From NCBI RefSeq assembly GCF_000340565.2, contig NZ_CP007203.1, forward strand, positions 907,878-971,877: a DNA stretch of 64,000 nucleotides, given 5' to 3'. Numbering within the stretch: the first letter of the stretch is position 1; each line of letters begins with the position of its first letter. The notes under the pieces are model-generated. The model did no database searches. It had not been told where the DNA came from and saw only the letters and a list, made by a program, of their open reading frames with translations. This document shows, piece after piece, positions 1 to 7,487 of this stretch. This stretch comes from Nodularia spumigena CCY9414. GTDB taxonomy: Bacteria; Cyanobacteriota; Cyanobacteriia; Cyanobacteriales; Nostocaceae. The translations under genes and the position numbers were made by a program.

Positions 1-631
1 TTTGTGCAAAAGTAGCCTTAACAAAATCTCCTGTAGAAACATGAGTGAATATTTTTTTAGGCTCAGTGCAAGGAAAACCAAATTTATTGATCCTACAGAA
101 TCTTCTGCAACTATGCCCCGTGCTTTTTACTGTTAAAATTTTTGTTGTCAGTATTTTGAGAGTTTCAACTTTTCCTACACAAGCAGCATCAATCCAATGA
201 GTTTTAGGCAATCCTAAACGAGTTCTATTAAACTTAGTTAAACCTCCTGAACCTGTTGTTATAGGTAATCCAGTTTCTTTTAACTTATTAAATAAAGCCC
301 ATCTCGTTGAATTTACAGCAGACGCATCTTTTAGTGGACGCTTGGCTTGGGATAAAATTTGCTTCAACAACTCAGGCTTTTTTGCTAAAAACTTCTCAAT
401 ATCTTGAGTACCTTTTTTGATATTGCATTTCTCACAAGCTAGACACAAATTAGAAATTCTATTAGTTCCTCCTTTGGCTTTTGGTTTAATATGCTCAACT
501 TGTAAAGGGACATTTTCCGCAGTACAGTATGCACATTTTCTATTCCATTTATTCAAAAGATATTCACGGACTTCATACCCTTGTAACTCTCCCTGTTGAT
601 ACTCAAAGCCTGATATCTCCGGGTTTTCTAG
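1..631 (-). pseudogene. iscB: IscB RNA-guided nuclease, C-terminal remnant (runs off window)
   Basis: The minus strand is open from a TAG at 632-634 to the window edge. The frame begins with residues typical of the IscB bridge to the HNH domain (NPEISGFEYQQGELQGYEV). It continues with an HNH zinc-type nuclease core (CAYC, then VEHIKPKAKGGTNRISNL, then ACEKCN), the RuvC-III segment (LPKTHWIDAACVG) and the start of the C-terminal DNA-interaction domain (HVSTGDFVKATF). IscB proteins of IS200/IS605-type elements are RNA-guided nucleases ancestral to Cas9. The N-terminal PLMP and RuvC-I/II half is missing, no start codon is visible after the TAG, and the sequence upstream does not resemble IscB in any frame I read. 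I infer a 5'-deleted remnant. Confidence 0.85.
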
Positions 632-767
632 CTATTGTTTAATAAGTAGCAACATGGCAGGGGACTAGCGAATCCCAAGGTGTTATGACCTAGATAACGT
701 TTACTCATGTTTTGAGTGGTTTGGTTCACATAAACTACAGATTACTCCGTTTATTTATGCTCTCTTC
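632..767. other. Gap between IscB remnant and old 3' end of the Panacea gene
   Basis: No convincing gene. The minus strand has a short open stretch starting MSKRYLGHNT that stops at the TAG bordering the IscB remnant, and a small hairpin (GGGA/TCCC around an 8-nt loop). This could be what remains of the 5' part of the IscB element after an internal deletion, but nothing proves it. Confidence 0.3.
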
Positions 768-797
768 TTAATCTTCTTCGGCACGAGATGCGTAGTA
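768..797 (-). other. Displaced native 3' end of the Panacea-domain gene
   Basis: Removing the 293-bp element at 798-1090 joins the Panacea reading frame in phase to this stretch. It encodes YYASRAEED and then a TAA stop at 768-770. The restored C-terminus would read DWMKE-YYASRAEED instead of the present DWMKEQVLS. This is direct evidence that the element inserted into the end of the gene. Confidence 0.8.
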
Positions 798-1090
798 CTG
801 CTATATAAAACCTAGACAAAACTAGACTTTACTTTCTACTTCAACGGGAGCATGGGAGCAGTTATCCCTCAGTAGACTTTCACGCCTTAGCCAGACGCGA
901 TTGTGTTCCAATTAAGTTTCTGAAAAAGACTACCACCATCATTGCTTGGTTTTCGCGTCGGCAATAGTCTCAATTCAATACTTGATATCACCGTATTATA
1001 TATCAAGTAGTTGATTTTTTCCTAAAATATATATTGATTTTTGTCAATATAAGTATAGTTTTGTCTATGAAATTGTCAACTTAGGACTTG
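798..1090 (-). mobile_element. 293-bp ORF-less element, copy A (putative IscB-associated omega-RNA/HEARO-like)
   Basis: One of four apparently identical copies in the window. Read on the minus strand it begins CAAGTCCTAAGTTG directly after a GAG target (1091-1093) and ends TATAGCAG. It has no ORF, no terminal inverted repeats and no target duplication, which fits single-strand (Y1 HUH, IS200/IS605-type) transposition. Hairpins: 980-988 with 1000-1008 (ACTTGATAT/ATATCAAGT), 1031-1037 with 1044-1050 (ATATTGA/TCAATAT), and CTAG/CTAG at 812-825 near the other end. The omega-RNA assignment rests on the nearby IscB remnant, the orientation and the multi-stem content, and is inference. Confidence 0.7.
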
Positions 1091-1525
1091 CTCCTTCATC
1101 CAATCCTTTTTAATGATTTCGTTGGAAGGTGCATCAGATGCTAGATTTCCTCTAGCCCACTTCCAGGGTTCCTCATCATGAGTCATTTGCTCAAGTTCAT
1201 AAGCATCGCAGGCAAAATATTCTTCTGCAAGTTCATCCAGAAACTCTCGAACCTCATCAGGTAATTCTAGTTCTGGGTTAGCATCCTGTAAAATAGGTTG
1301 CCATCCAAAAGGCTTGTACTTCTGGTACAATACAGGTATCACAGGCCCATGTATCCATGCTTGAAAATCTTCTGGGAATAAAGGAGTTTCATAGAGTGCA
1401 AGATGCCAGGCTTGAGCATAGTAAACCAGCTTTTGCAGCTTTAGATTACTAATAAAAGAGCCTGTTTCATTTGCCAGCCAGATAAAGTAATTTGCTACGT
1501 TAAAACATGAAAACACTATAATCAC
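1076..1525 (-). CDS. Panacea (DUF4065/SocA-like) antitoxin-type protein, C-terminus rewritten by a mobile element
   Basis: The 149-residue product carries the Panacea signature near its N-terminus (FNVANYFIWLA, then LKLQKLVYYAQAWHLAL) and the matching downstream block (FQAWIHGPVIPVLYQKY). Panacea domains occur in antitoxins such as SocA and in phage-related proteins, where they neutralise or deliver partner toxins to proteases. No obvious toxin gene lies directly beside it. The last four residues (QVLS) come from mobile element copy A; the native end (YYASRAEED) lies beyond the element at 768-797. The start is uncertain: M1 is used, but a start a few codons further in would also fit the family. 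Confidence 0.75.
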   Translation of the reverse strand: MIIVFSCFNVANYFIWLANETGSFISNLKLQKLVYYAQAWHLALYETPLFPEDFQAWIHGPVIPVLYQKYKPFGWQPILQDANPELELPDEVREFLDELAEEYFACDAYELEQMTHDEEPWKWARGNLASDAPSNEIIKKDWMKEQVLS

Positions 1526-1670
1526 CTCTTCAGCCTGCTATACAAGAGCTAGCCTTTATCCGTATCAATACATCAGTTTACAGAGTTATCGCAAGAAAAG
1601 CTATGGAGAATTTTCTGCTCTCTTTAGTTTAATTGTACTACCTTAAGGCTCTCTCAGGGCAATTGTCAAA

Positions 1671-1952
1671 TTATAGATCCTTCCAAGCTTCGTCTTCCTC
1701 TGAATCCAGCCAAACTTTGTTCAGTGATGACTCACTTAATTCCAAAAAATCTTTGACTAATACTTGGGAGTTATCAGCATCGTGAGTTTGCAAATTCTTG
1801 ACTCTTGCAAGTGATAATCCCGTTAGCTTTGCTACAAGAGCTAAATCGATACCTTCTTTGAGCATATTGAGTGCAACTTGGGTTAACCCTTGCTGCAAAC
1901 CTTGCTCCCATGCTGCGCGTAAGATTTGAGGTTGGGTTTCAGAGTTATACAT
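1671..1952 (-). CDS. Small antitoxin-like protein with an Rpn-type tail motif
   Basis: The product has 93 residues. Residues about 10-55 (WEQGLQQGLTQVALNMLKEG, then LVAKLTGLSLARVKNL) resemble the C-terminal tail of cyanobacterial Rpn/PD-(D/E)XK transposase-like proteins. The last 30 residues (FLELSESSLNKVWLDSEEDE, then AWKDL) resemble the short acidic C-terminus of small VapB-like or DUF-type antitoxins in this phylum. It may be a chimera made by recombination between two small genes, or a genuine two-part antitoxin. It is transcribed towards the Panacea gene with a 145-bp gap. No toxin partner is recognised. Confidence 0.5.
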   Translation of the reverse strand: MYNSETQPQILRAAWEQGLQQGLTQVALNMLKEGIDLALVAKLTGLSLARVKNLQTHDADNSQVLVKDFLELSESSLNKVWLDSEEDEAWKDL

Positions 1953-2071
1953 AATTGTTAATTAGTTATCCTCTGTTCTAATTATATCTGGAATATCTTG
2001 CTTTTTTGGCGATCGCACAACTGTAACCTCAAGCTAGGGTATGATAATTGTCATTAATTTTTGCTTCAACT

Positions 2072-2668
2072 ATGACAATTTTGACCATAGAAGCCCTCTG
2101 TACCGAAGCTGCACTATTTTCAGCCGCCGAGTCTAGACACCCTGAACCTTTACTGTATGGTGTGACTGATGGGAAAGCAATCGGCACATATTTAGAGCAA
2201 AAATTTAGGCTTTATCTCAAAAATAAGTATGATTTTGTGGAGGGTAATTCAGCCAGTGGTATCGATTTTCCGGGGTTATTGGTTGATGTTAAGGTAACAA
2301 GCATTAAGCAACCACAGTCATCTTGTCCTTTTAAATCTGCACGACAAAAAATTTTTGGACTGGGATATGCATTAATCATCTTTGTTTATGATAAGACAGA
2401 CCAAAGTATGAACCGGACTGCAAATTTGAACATTCTACACACAATTTATGTAAGTGCAGAAAGAACGGCTGATTTTCAGATGACTCGTGGAATTCGCAGC
2501 ATCTTGGAAAATGAAGGCAATAAAGATGATTTGATTGCTTTTATGTATGATCGAAATTTGCCTGTTGATGAAATTGAAGCATCTAATATCGCAGATGAAA
2601 TACTCTTAAACCCTCCTTTGGAAGGATTTTTAACTATTTCTAACGCCTTGCAGGCGACTTCAATATAG
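2072..2668 (+). CDS. Putative type II restriction endonuclease (PD-(D/E)XK type)
   Basis: The 198-residue product, counted from the ATG, carries a nuclease-like core around residues 52-80: GNSASGIDFPGLLVDVKVTS, with an Asp followed by D-V-K in the spacing of a PD-(D/E)XK site. An in-frame TTG at 2048 would extend it by eight residues, but the ATG gives the more natural start. A methyltransferase gene follows 60 bp downstream on the same strand, the usual arrangement of a type II restriction-modification pair. The recognition sequence cannot be read from the protein. Because the methyltransferase is frameshifted, activity of this nuclease is an open question. Confidence 0.65.
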   Translation: MTILTIEALCTEAALFSAAESRHPEPLLYGVTDGKAIGTYLEQKFRLYLKNKYDFVEGNSASGIDFPGLLVDVKVTSIKQPQSSCPFKSARQKIFGLGYALIIFVYDKTDQSMNRTANLNILHTIYVSAERTADFQMTRGIRSILENEGNKDDLIAFMYDRNLPVDEIEASNIADEILLNPPLEGFLTISNALQATSI

Positions 2669-2728
2669 AAGAGTTATTGAGAGTGCTGGAGAAGAAGCAG
2701 GTATAATAGCTGTTTACAGGGCTAAGGA

Positions 2729-4190
2729 ATGATTCGCACTGTTGACAAAGCAAAAGTAGAATATGGAGACTTTCAAACACCCATAGAACTCGCTACCAAG
2801 GTATGTAAAAAGTTGATCGAATTGGGTGTATGTCCTGATGTGATCATTGAGCCAACTTGTGGAATAGGTAATTTTATTCAGGTAGCTTCACGTTTGTTTC
2901 AATCAACGAACAAGATTATGGGAGTAGAACTGAACCCAGATTATTTACAAGAGGTGAAAACAAAGAAGCTATTCTTGCAAGATAAAAGAATTGAGCTTGA
3001 AAATGCAGACTTTTTTTCAATTTGATTGGTTATCTTATGTAAATCAAATCAATGGTAAACTCCTAGTCCTTGGTAATTTTCCTTGGGTGACAAGTTCACA
3101 ACAAGGAAGCATTGGTGGCGAAAACCTGCCCAATAAAAATAATTTTCAAAATTATAGCGGTTTAGATGCAATCACAGGTAAGAGTAACTTTGATATTTCA
3201 GAATGGATGCTAATTCAGGCTATCCAATGGCTACAGGGGCGTGATGCTTACCTAGCAATGCTTTGTAAAACTTCTGTTTCCAGAAAGTTATTGAACTACC
3301 TTTATTCTCATAATCTAAATCTAGCTGATTGTGCAACTTATAATATAGATACAAAAAAGTATTTTAATGCTTCTGTGGAAGCTTGTCTATTATTCTGCAA
3401 ATTCGATTCAACCTCTAAAAACTACTACTGTGATGTATTCAGTAGTCTAGAAAGCTTAGAATCGTACAAAATCGGATATCGAAATAATGTTCTAATTAGA
3501 GATATAGCTGCTTTTGAAAATTTGAGTAAATTGTACGATATCAGAACTGAAACAAAATGGCGCTCAGGTATTAAACATGATTGCTCAAACATCATGGAAT
3601 TCCGTAAAATTGATCATACTTTTATTAATAAATTAGGAGAAATAGTTGATATTGAAGAAACATATCTTTTCCCTTTGCTTAAAGGCTCTGATGTTGCTCA
3701 AAATCGCATCAGCAGTACTGAGCGATATGTTCTAGTTACTCAAAAATTTGTGGGTGAAACAACTGAATATATAAAATGTGTAGCTCCTAAGACCTGGGAT
3801 TATCTAGAGTCTCATGGAAGTTACTTGGATAATCGCAAAAGTAAAATATACAAAAATCAACCCAGATTTTCTATTTTTGGGGTTGGTTCATATACTTTTA
3901 AACCTTGGAAAATAGCGATTTGTGGACTTTATAAGCGGTTAGAGTTTAGATTAATCGGTAAGCTGAGTGAGAAACCTGTGGTTTTTGATGATACTGTTTA
4001 CTTTCTCAGTTTTGATAATCAGGAAACAGCACAAAAGACTTTTGAGGTTTTGACTTCTCCAGCAGCTATAAATTTTTATTCATCTCTAATTTTTTGGGAT
4101 GAAAAGCGCCCAATTAAGTCCAGCATTTTAAATAGCTTAAACCTGACAGCCTTGATGGAGGCGGAAGTTTATTTTGATGCTAAGGGTTGA
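2729..4190 (+). pseudogene. N6-adenine DNA methyltransferase, frameshifted at a T7 tract
   Basis: The first frame (98 codons) has motif X (GDFQTP) and the SAM-binding motif I (EPTCGIGNFIQ), and ends shortly after NADFF. The second frame carries motif IV (GNFPW, a variant of NPPW) and a long target-recognition and C-terminal region. The break is in seven T at 3011-3017; six T would join NADFF to QFDWLSY in phase and give one protein of about 486 residues. This is a one-base insertion in a homopolymer: real inactivation, phase variation, or a sequencing error. Cognate of the upstream restriction enzyme gene. Confidence 0.75.
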
Positions 4191-4267
4191 TGCAACATAC
4201 CTAAAAATGGGAAAACTATGATTATCCCCTGTCGGGGGAAATTTCCATGTAAGTCCCGAATAGGAAA

Positions 4268-4879
4268 ATGCTGAAAAAATCTCTGCTTAAGTTCTTGATT
4301 TTACCTTTTTCTCTGGTTCCCTGGTTGGGCGTGGGAATGCTGTTTGATTCCAAAGCTGAGGCTTTACCAGGACAAACTACAGAAGAAGTCACAACCTGGA
4401 TTCAAGCACATCCTACACTGCGCCCTAGACCTGGTGAGCGTTTGTTTATCCAAAAAAGTGATACAGCAGCCCAGCGATTCACTTTTCAAGCATCTGTGTT
4501 ACCTCCTGGTAGGGTGAGATTAACTCAGGATAGAGGCCGGATTCGTAGTGAGCGCCTGACTATGTATGATGCCATTAATGGGATGAGTTTTCAGCGTCTC
4601 CAGGAATCTTTACGGGTGATTTATAGCTTAGATATCTATCAAGATTTTAATCGCGCTCAAGTAATATATGAGTATCCTAACCAGAGTGCGATTAACTCGG
4701 CGCGGATGGCTAGAACCCCTATCAGGGAGGCTTTACAGGGAGAATTACGTGTAGGCGATCGCTATGTCTATTGGATGGAAATTGCCCAACCTCCAGGAGG
4801 TAAAGCTTTCACAGGTCAAATGACGGTTTTTCTCAAAGCTGACCTCGATAAATTGGAATCTGAATTGCGAAATCGCTAA
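4268..4879 (+). CDS. Conserved secreted cyanobacterial protein of unknown function
   Basis: The product has 203 residues. The N-terminus is a classical signal peptide: KK, a hydrophobic stretch (LLKFLILPFSLVPWLGVGML), then a likely cleavage site near SKAEA. The mature part is soluble, rich in Arg and Gln, with no known catalytic motif that I recognise. It lies downstream of the restriction-modification genes but is separated by 77 bp, so it probably has its own promoter. A periplasmic location is inferred from the signal peptide. Confidence 0.7.
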   Translation: MLKKSLLKFLILPFSLVPWLGVGMLFDSKAEALPGQTTEEVTTWIQAHPTLRPRPGERLFIQKSDTAAQRFTFQASVLPPGRVRLTQDRGRIRSERLTMYDAINGMSFQRLQESLRVIYSLDIYQDFNRAQVIYEYPNQSAINSARMARTPIREALQGELRVGDRYVYWMEIAQPPGGKAFTGQMTVFLKADLDKLESELRNR

Positions 4880-4931
4880 TAGTTGGCGTTTGCTGTGGGT
4901 TCGGTTGAACCCAACCTGCTGCAAGTCGCCT

Positions 4932-5300
4932 CTATAATCCTCCTAATCCTACAGGAGATGGGGTTTGCCAAATACCAGAAAAGATGCTTTCAGTCGCTAA
5001 GGAAATTCTCAGTAAATCTTCCTTCAGCAGAGGCGGCCAATCAACCCCAGCTTTGCGTCCGGCTACAAATATTTGCTGCGCCTTGACACCCAACTGATAA
5101 AGAGCAAAGGCTAATTCTCTGTCGAGGTTGGGCGCATCTTTCATAGATTCAAATACCACCTTCAAAGCTAATAAAATCGAAGTGATCTGACCGGGTACTG
5201 GTGGTTTTCCCAGCTTCATTCGCATTAATAATGCATCTGGATTTTCCTCTGTTGTCACTGTCTGGGCTATGAGGAGTTTGCGAGCTGTTTCGTAATTCAT
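4932..5300 (-). CDS. Conserved hypothetical cyanobacterial protein (122 aa)
   Basis: A compact, mostly helical 122-residue protein starting MNYETARKLLIAQ, with no signal peptide or membrane segment. The composition and the ordered helices (ITSILLALKVVFESMK; ELAFALYQLGVKAQQIFVAG) look like a real gene rather than a shadow ORF. I recognise no catalytic motif and give no function. It converges with the secreted-protein gene on the plus strand. Confidence 0.6.
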   Translation of the reverse strand: MNYETARKLLIAQTVTTEENPDALLMRMKLGKPPVPGQITSILLALKVVFESMKDAPNLDRELAFALYQLGVKAQQIFVAGRKAGVDWPPLLKEDLLRISLATESIFSGIWQTPSPVGLGGL

Positions 5301-5428
5301 GTATCCAGCTTATGTTAGTTGATACACAGCAAGAGTACCTACATACAAATTACTATGAGGATATGATTTTACTAGATATCTTGCTACAGTAACTATTTTT
5401 AAGATTTAACCACAGATGTACATATAGC

Positions 5429-5460
5429 TGGGGAGTAGGGAGTGGGGAGTGGGGAGTGGG
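5429..5460. repeat. GGGGAGT heptamer simple repeat
   Basis: Consecutive copies of ggggagt, one of the simple heptamer repeats that recur between genes of this genome (see also 62800-62825). The 5301-5503 gap holds nothing else that I can identify. Confidence 0.8.
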
Positions 5461-5503
5461 TTAAAACCCCAGTGGTGTCTAAGTTTGATTATCCGTTTAT
5501 GTC

Positions 5504-5545
5504 TTAACCTCGTTGGCGGTTGCTATTTTTGTGCTGAGACTTCGC
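5504..5545 (-). other. Displaced native 3' end of crtD
   Basis: With element copy B (5546-5838) removed, the crtD frame continues in phase as QIE-AKSQHKNSNRQRG and ends at a TAA at 5504-5506. The present protein instead ends QIEQVLS, with QVLS read from the element. Confidence 0.8.
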
Positions 5546-5838
5546 CTGCTATATAAAACCTAGACAAAACTAGACTTTACTTTCTACTTCAACGGGAGCA
5601 TGGGAGCAGTTATCCCTCAGTAGACTTTCACGCCTTAGCCAGACGCGATTGTGTTCCAATTAAGTTTCTGAAAAAGACTACCACCATCATTGCTTGGTTT
5701 TCGCGTCGGCAATAGTCTCAATTCAATACTTGATATCACCGTATTATATATCAAGTAGTTGATTTTTTCCTAAAATATATATTGATTTTTGTCAATATAA
5801 GTATAGTTTTGTCTATGAAATTGTCAACTTAGGACTTG
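5546..5838 (-). mobile_element. 293-bp ORF-less element, copy B (inserted in the 3' end of crtD)
   Basis: By eye this is identical to copies at 798-1090, 17937-18229 and 47971-48263. Its minus-strand start (CAAGTCCTAAGTTGA) follows GAG (5839-5841), the last intact crtD codon. Element orientation matches the direction of crtD transcription, so any RNA in the element could be made by read-through from crtD, with crtD sequence at its 5' side. Confidence 0.75.
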
Positions 5839-7341
5839 CTCAATTTGTCTAACCACTGTTAGGGCTGAGTAGCTGACTCCAGCTGTACCTTCTCCGGGAT
5901 GAGTTGAGTCACCGACTAACCATAAATGGTTGATGGGTGTGCGATTGGCAAATCCAAAGGGGCCAAAGGTGGGTATTCTTTGACCAATACCGCCTACTAT
6001 ACCGCGATCGCGTCCTGTGTAATGAGCAAAACTCCGGGGTGTGGCGGCTTCTTGATGAATGATGGTTTCTGGTTTGAGGTAGAAATATTCCGAAAGACGT
6101 GCGATCGCATCTTCTGTATACTTCTGTTTAAGTCCTTGATAATTCTCGGTTTCCCACCACGGTGCAGGATCGACAAAGGATGAAGCGATAATTGTGGCTT
6201 TTCCATCTGGGGCGCGTCCATCTCCCGAATGACTGACGGAAACAAACAGAGAATTATTTTCCCCAATCGGTCCATCGACATCATAGAGGAATTGTAGGTG
6301 GGGCGGACAATCTGGGGGAATAGCGCTGATATCTACCCCTAAATACACCACAAATGCACCGGACGCTGGGGGTAATTTTTCCACGCGATTTTTATACCCA
6401 GAGGGGGCTTTGTCTCCCAATAGTTGCACTAAGTTCTGCACGGTGACGTTAGCAACTACATGGTCTACAGTTTCTGTGCAGACTTCGCCTGTTTTTTGAT
6501 TTCTGATGACTACAGCCGTAGCTTGGTTATTTTCTACCTGGATGTGTTCCACAGTGTGGCGCATTAATAATTTAGCACCATCTCTTTCTAAGGATGCAAC
6601 CAGGCGATCGCTTAGTACCTGCATACTACCTTGGAGGTGAAATAAACCTTGGGGTAATTGGGATACACTCAACGCCGTAGCTGCATAAAGTAAAGCCGTC
6701 TCCTCTGTATCAACTTGAGAATATAGCTTTAATTGCAAATCCAAAAACGTTTTCAAACGATGGTCGTTACCCAGTCCGTAAAACCTTAAAGCATCCCCCA
6801 CAGTAAATAATGTATAGGGTACGGTAATGAATGTACTAGGGCGTACCGCTTGAGTTAATTGCCATAAATCCCATAAACTGCGGGGAGGTAATACCGGGTC
6901 ACGTCCTTGGAATTGCCAACTAGCTTCAAATAGCACCGCCATCATCTGCCAAAACGGTTCACTCCCAGGAAATTGTTTTTGGCGTTCCTCTCGCCATTTC
7001 TTTTGGTCACGCCAAACATTAATCGGTGTACTTTCCCCAGGTAAATACACAGCACAAGCCGGGTCACATGGTGTCGCTGCTGGTAAATCTATCCCTAATT
7101 CTGAGAATATGCGGTGATGAATTCCCCCAGGTTCTAATCCAGCTACCTGAGTCGCCCCCACATCAAAGGTAAATCCGCGCCGTTGAAATGTGGAAGCACA
7201 CCCCCCCGGAACCAGGGCTTGGTCTAAGACTAAAACGCTGTAACCCCGATGAGCTAATAATGCAGCCGCAGTCAGTCCGCCTATCCCTGCACCGATGACA
7301 GCAACACGAGATTTGGTTTTGTGAGTAGAAATATTAGACAT
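5824..7341 (-). CDS. crtD: CrtD-type carotenoid C-3',4' desaturase, C-terminus rewritten
   Basis: A 505-residue FAD-dependent carotene desaturase/isomerase family protein. The dinucleotide-binding motif is near the N-terminus (VIGAGIGGLTAAALLA, about residues 15-30), followed by GGCASTFQRRGFTFDVGATQ. The C-terminal FAD motif is LWLVGDSTHPGEGTAGVSYS. This subgroup acts in myxol/myxoxanthophyll synthesis in cyanobacteria as CrtD. Phytoene desaturase CrtI or the isomerase CrtH are related alternatives; CrtD fits best from memory of the N-terminal block. The last four residues come from mobile element copy B, replacing a native tail of 13 residues. Catalytic parts are untouched. Confidence 0.75.
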   Translation of the reverse strand: MSNISTHKTKSRVAVIGAGIGGLTAAALLAHRGYSVLVLDQALVPGGCASTFQRRGFTFDVGATQVAGLEPGGIHHRIFSELGIDLPAATPCDPACAVYLPGESTPINVWRDQKKWREERQKQFPGSEPFWQMMAVLFEASWQFQGRDPVLPPRSLWDLWQLTQAVRPSTFITVPYTLFTVGDALRFYGLGNDHRLKTFLDLQLKLYSQVDTEETALLYAATALSVSQLPQGLFHLQGSMQVLSDRLVASLERDGAKLLMRHTVEHIQVENNQATAVVIRNQKTGEVCTETVDHVVANVTVQNLVQLLGDKAPSGYKNRVEKLPPASGAFVVYLGVDISAIPPDCPPHLQFLYDVDGPIGENNSLFVSVSHSGDGRAPDGKATIIASSFVDPAPWWETENYQGLKQKYTEDAIARLSEYFYLKPETIIHQEAATPRSFAHYTGRDRGIVGGIGQRIPTFGPFGFANRTPINHLWLVGDSTHPGEGTAGVSYSALTVVRQIEQVLS

Positions 7342-7487
7342 CTATCTTTACAATTTTTAATATTACTACTCATAATTTTACGTTATTTGCCAAGAAAAAG
7401 GCCGTGTGATATTCACAACCCTAAGATGCTGATTGGAATTGCTAGATAAAATAAAGGAATAACAAAGCTGTTCACTCCCCACTACCC

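Noticed and set aside
1-631. HNH protein at left edge considered as group II intron maturase or phage HNH endonuclease
   Set aside because: No reverse transcriptase or intron domain V sequence; the block after HNH (RuvC-III LPKTHWIDAACVG and the C-terminal domain) is specific to IscB.
798-1093. 293-bp element considered as a classical MITE
   Set aside because: No terminal inverted repeats and no target-site duplication, in contrast with the true MITEs at 11092 and 34531.
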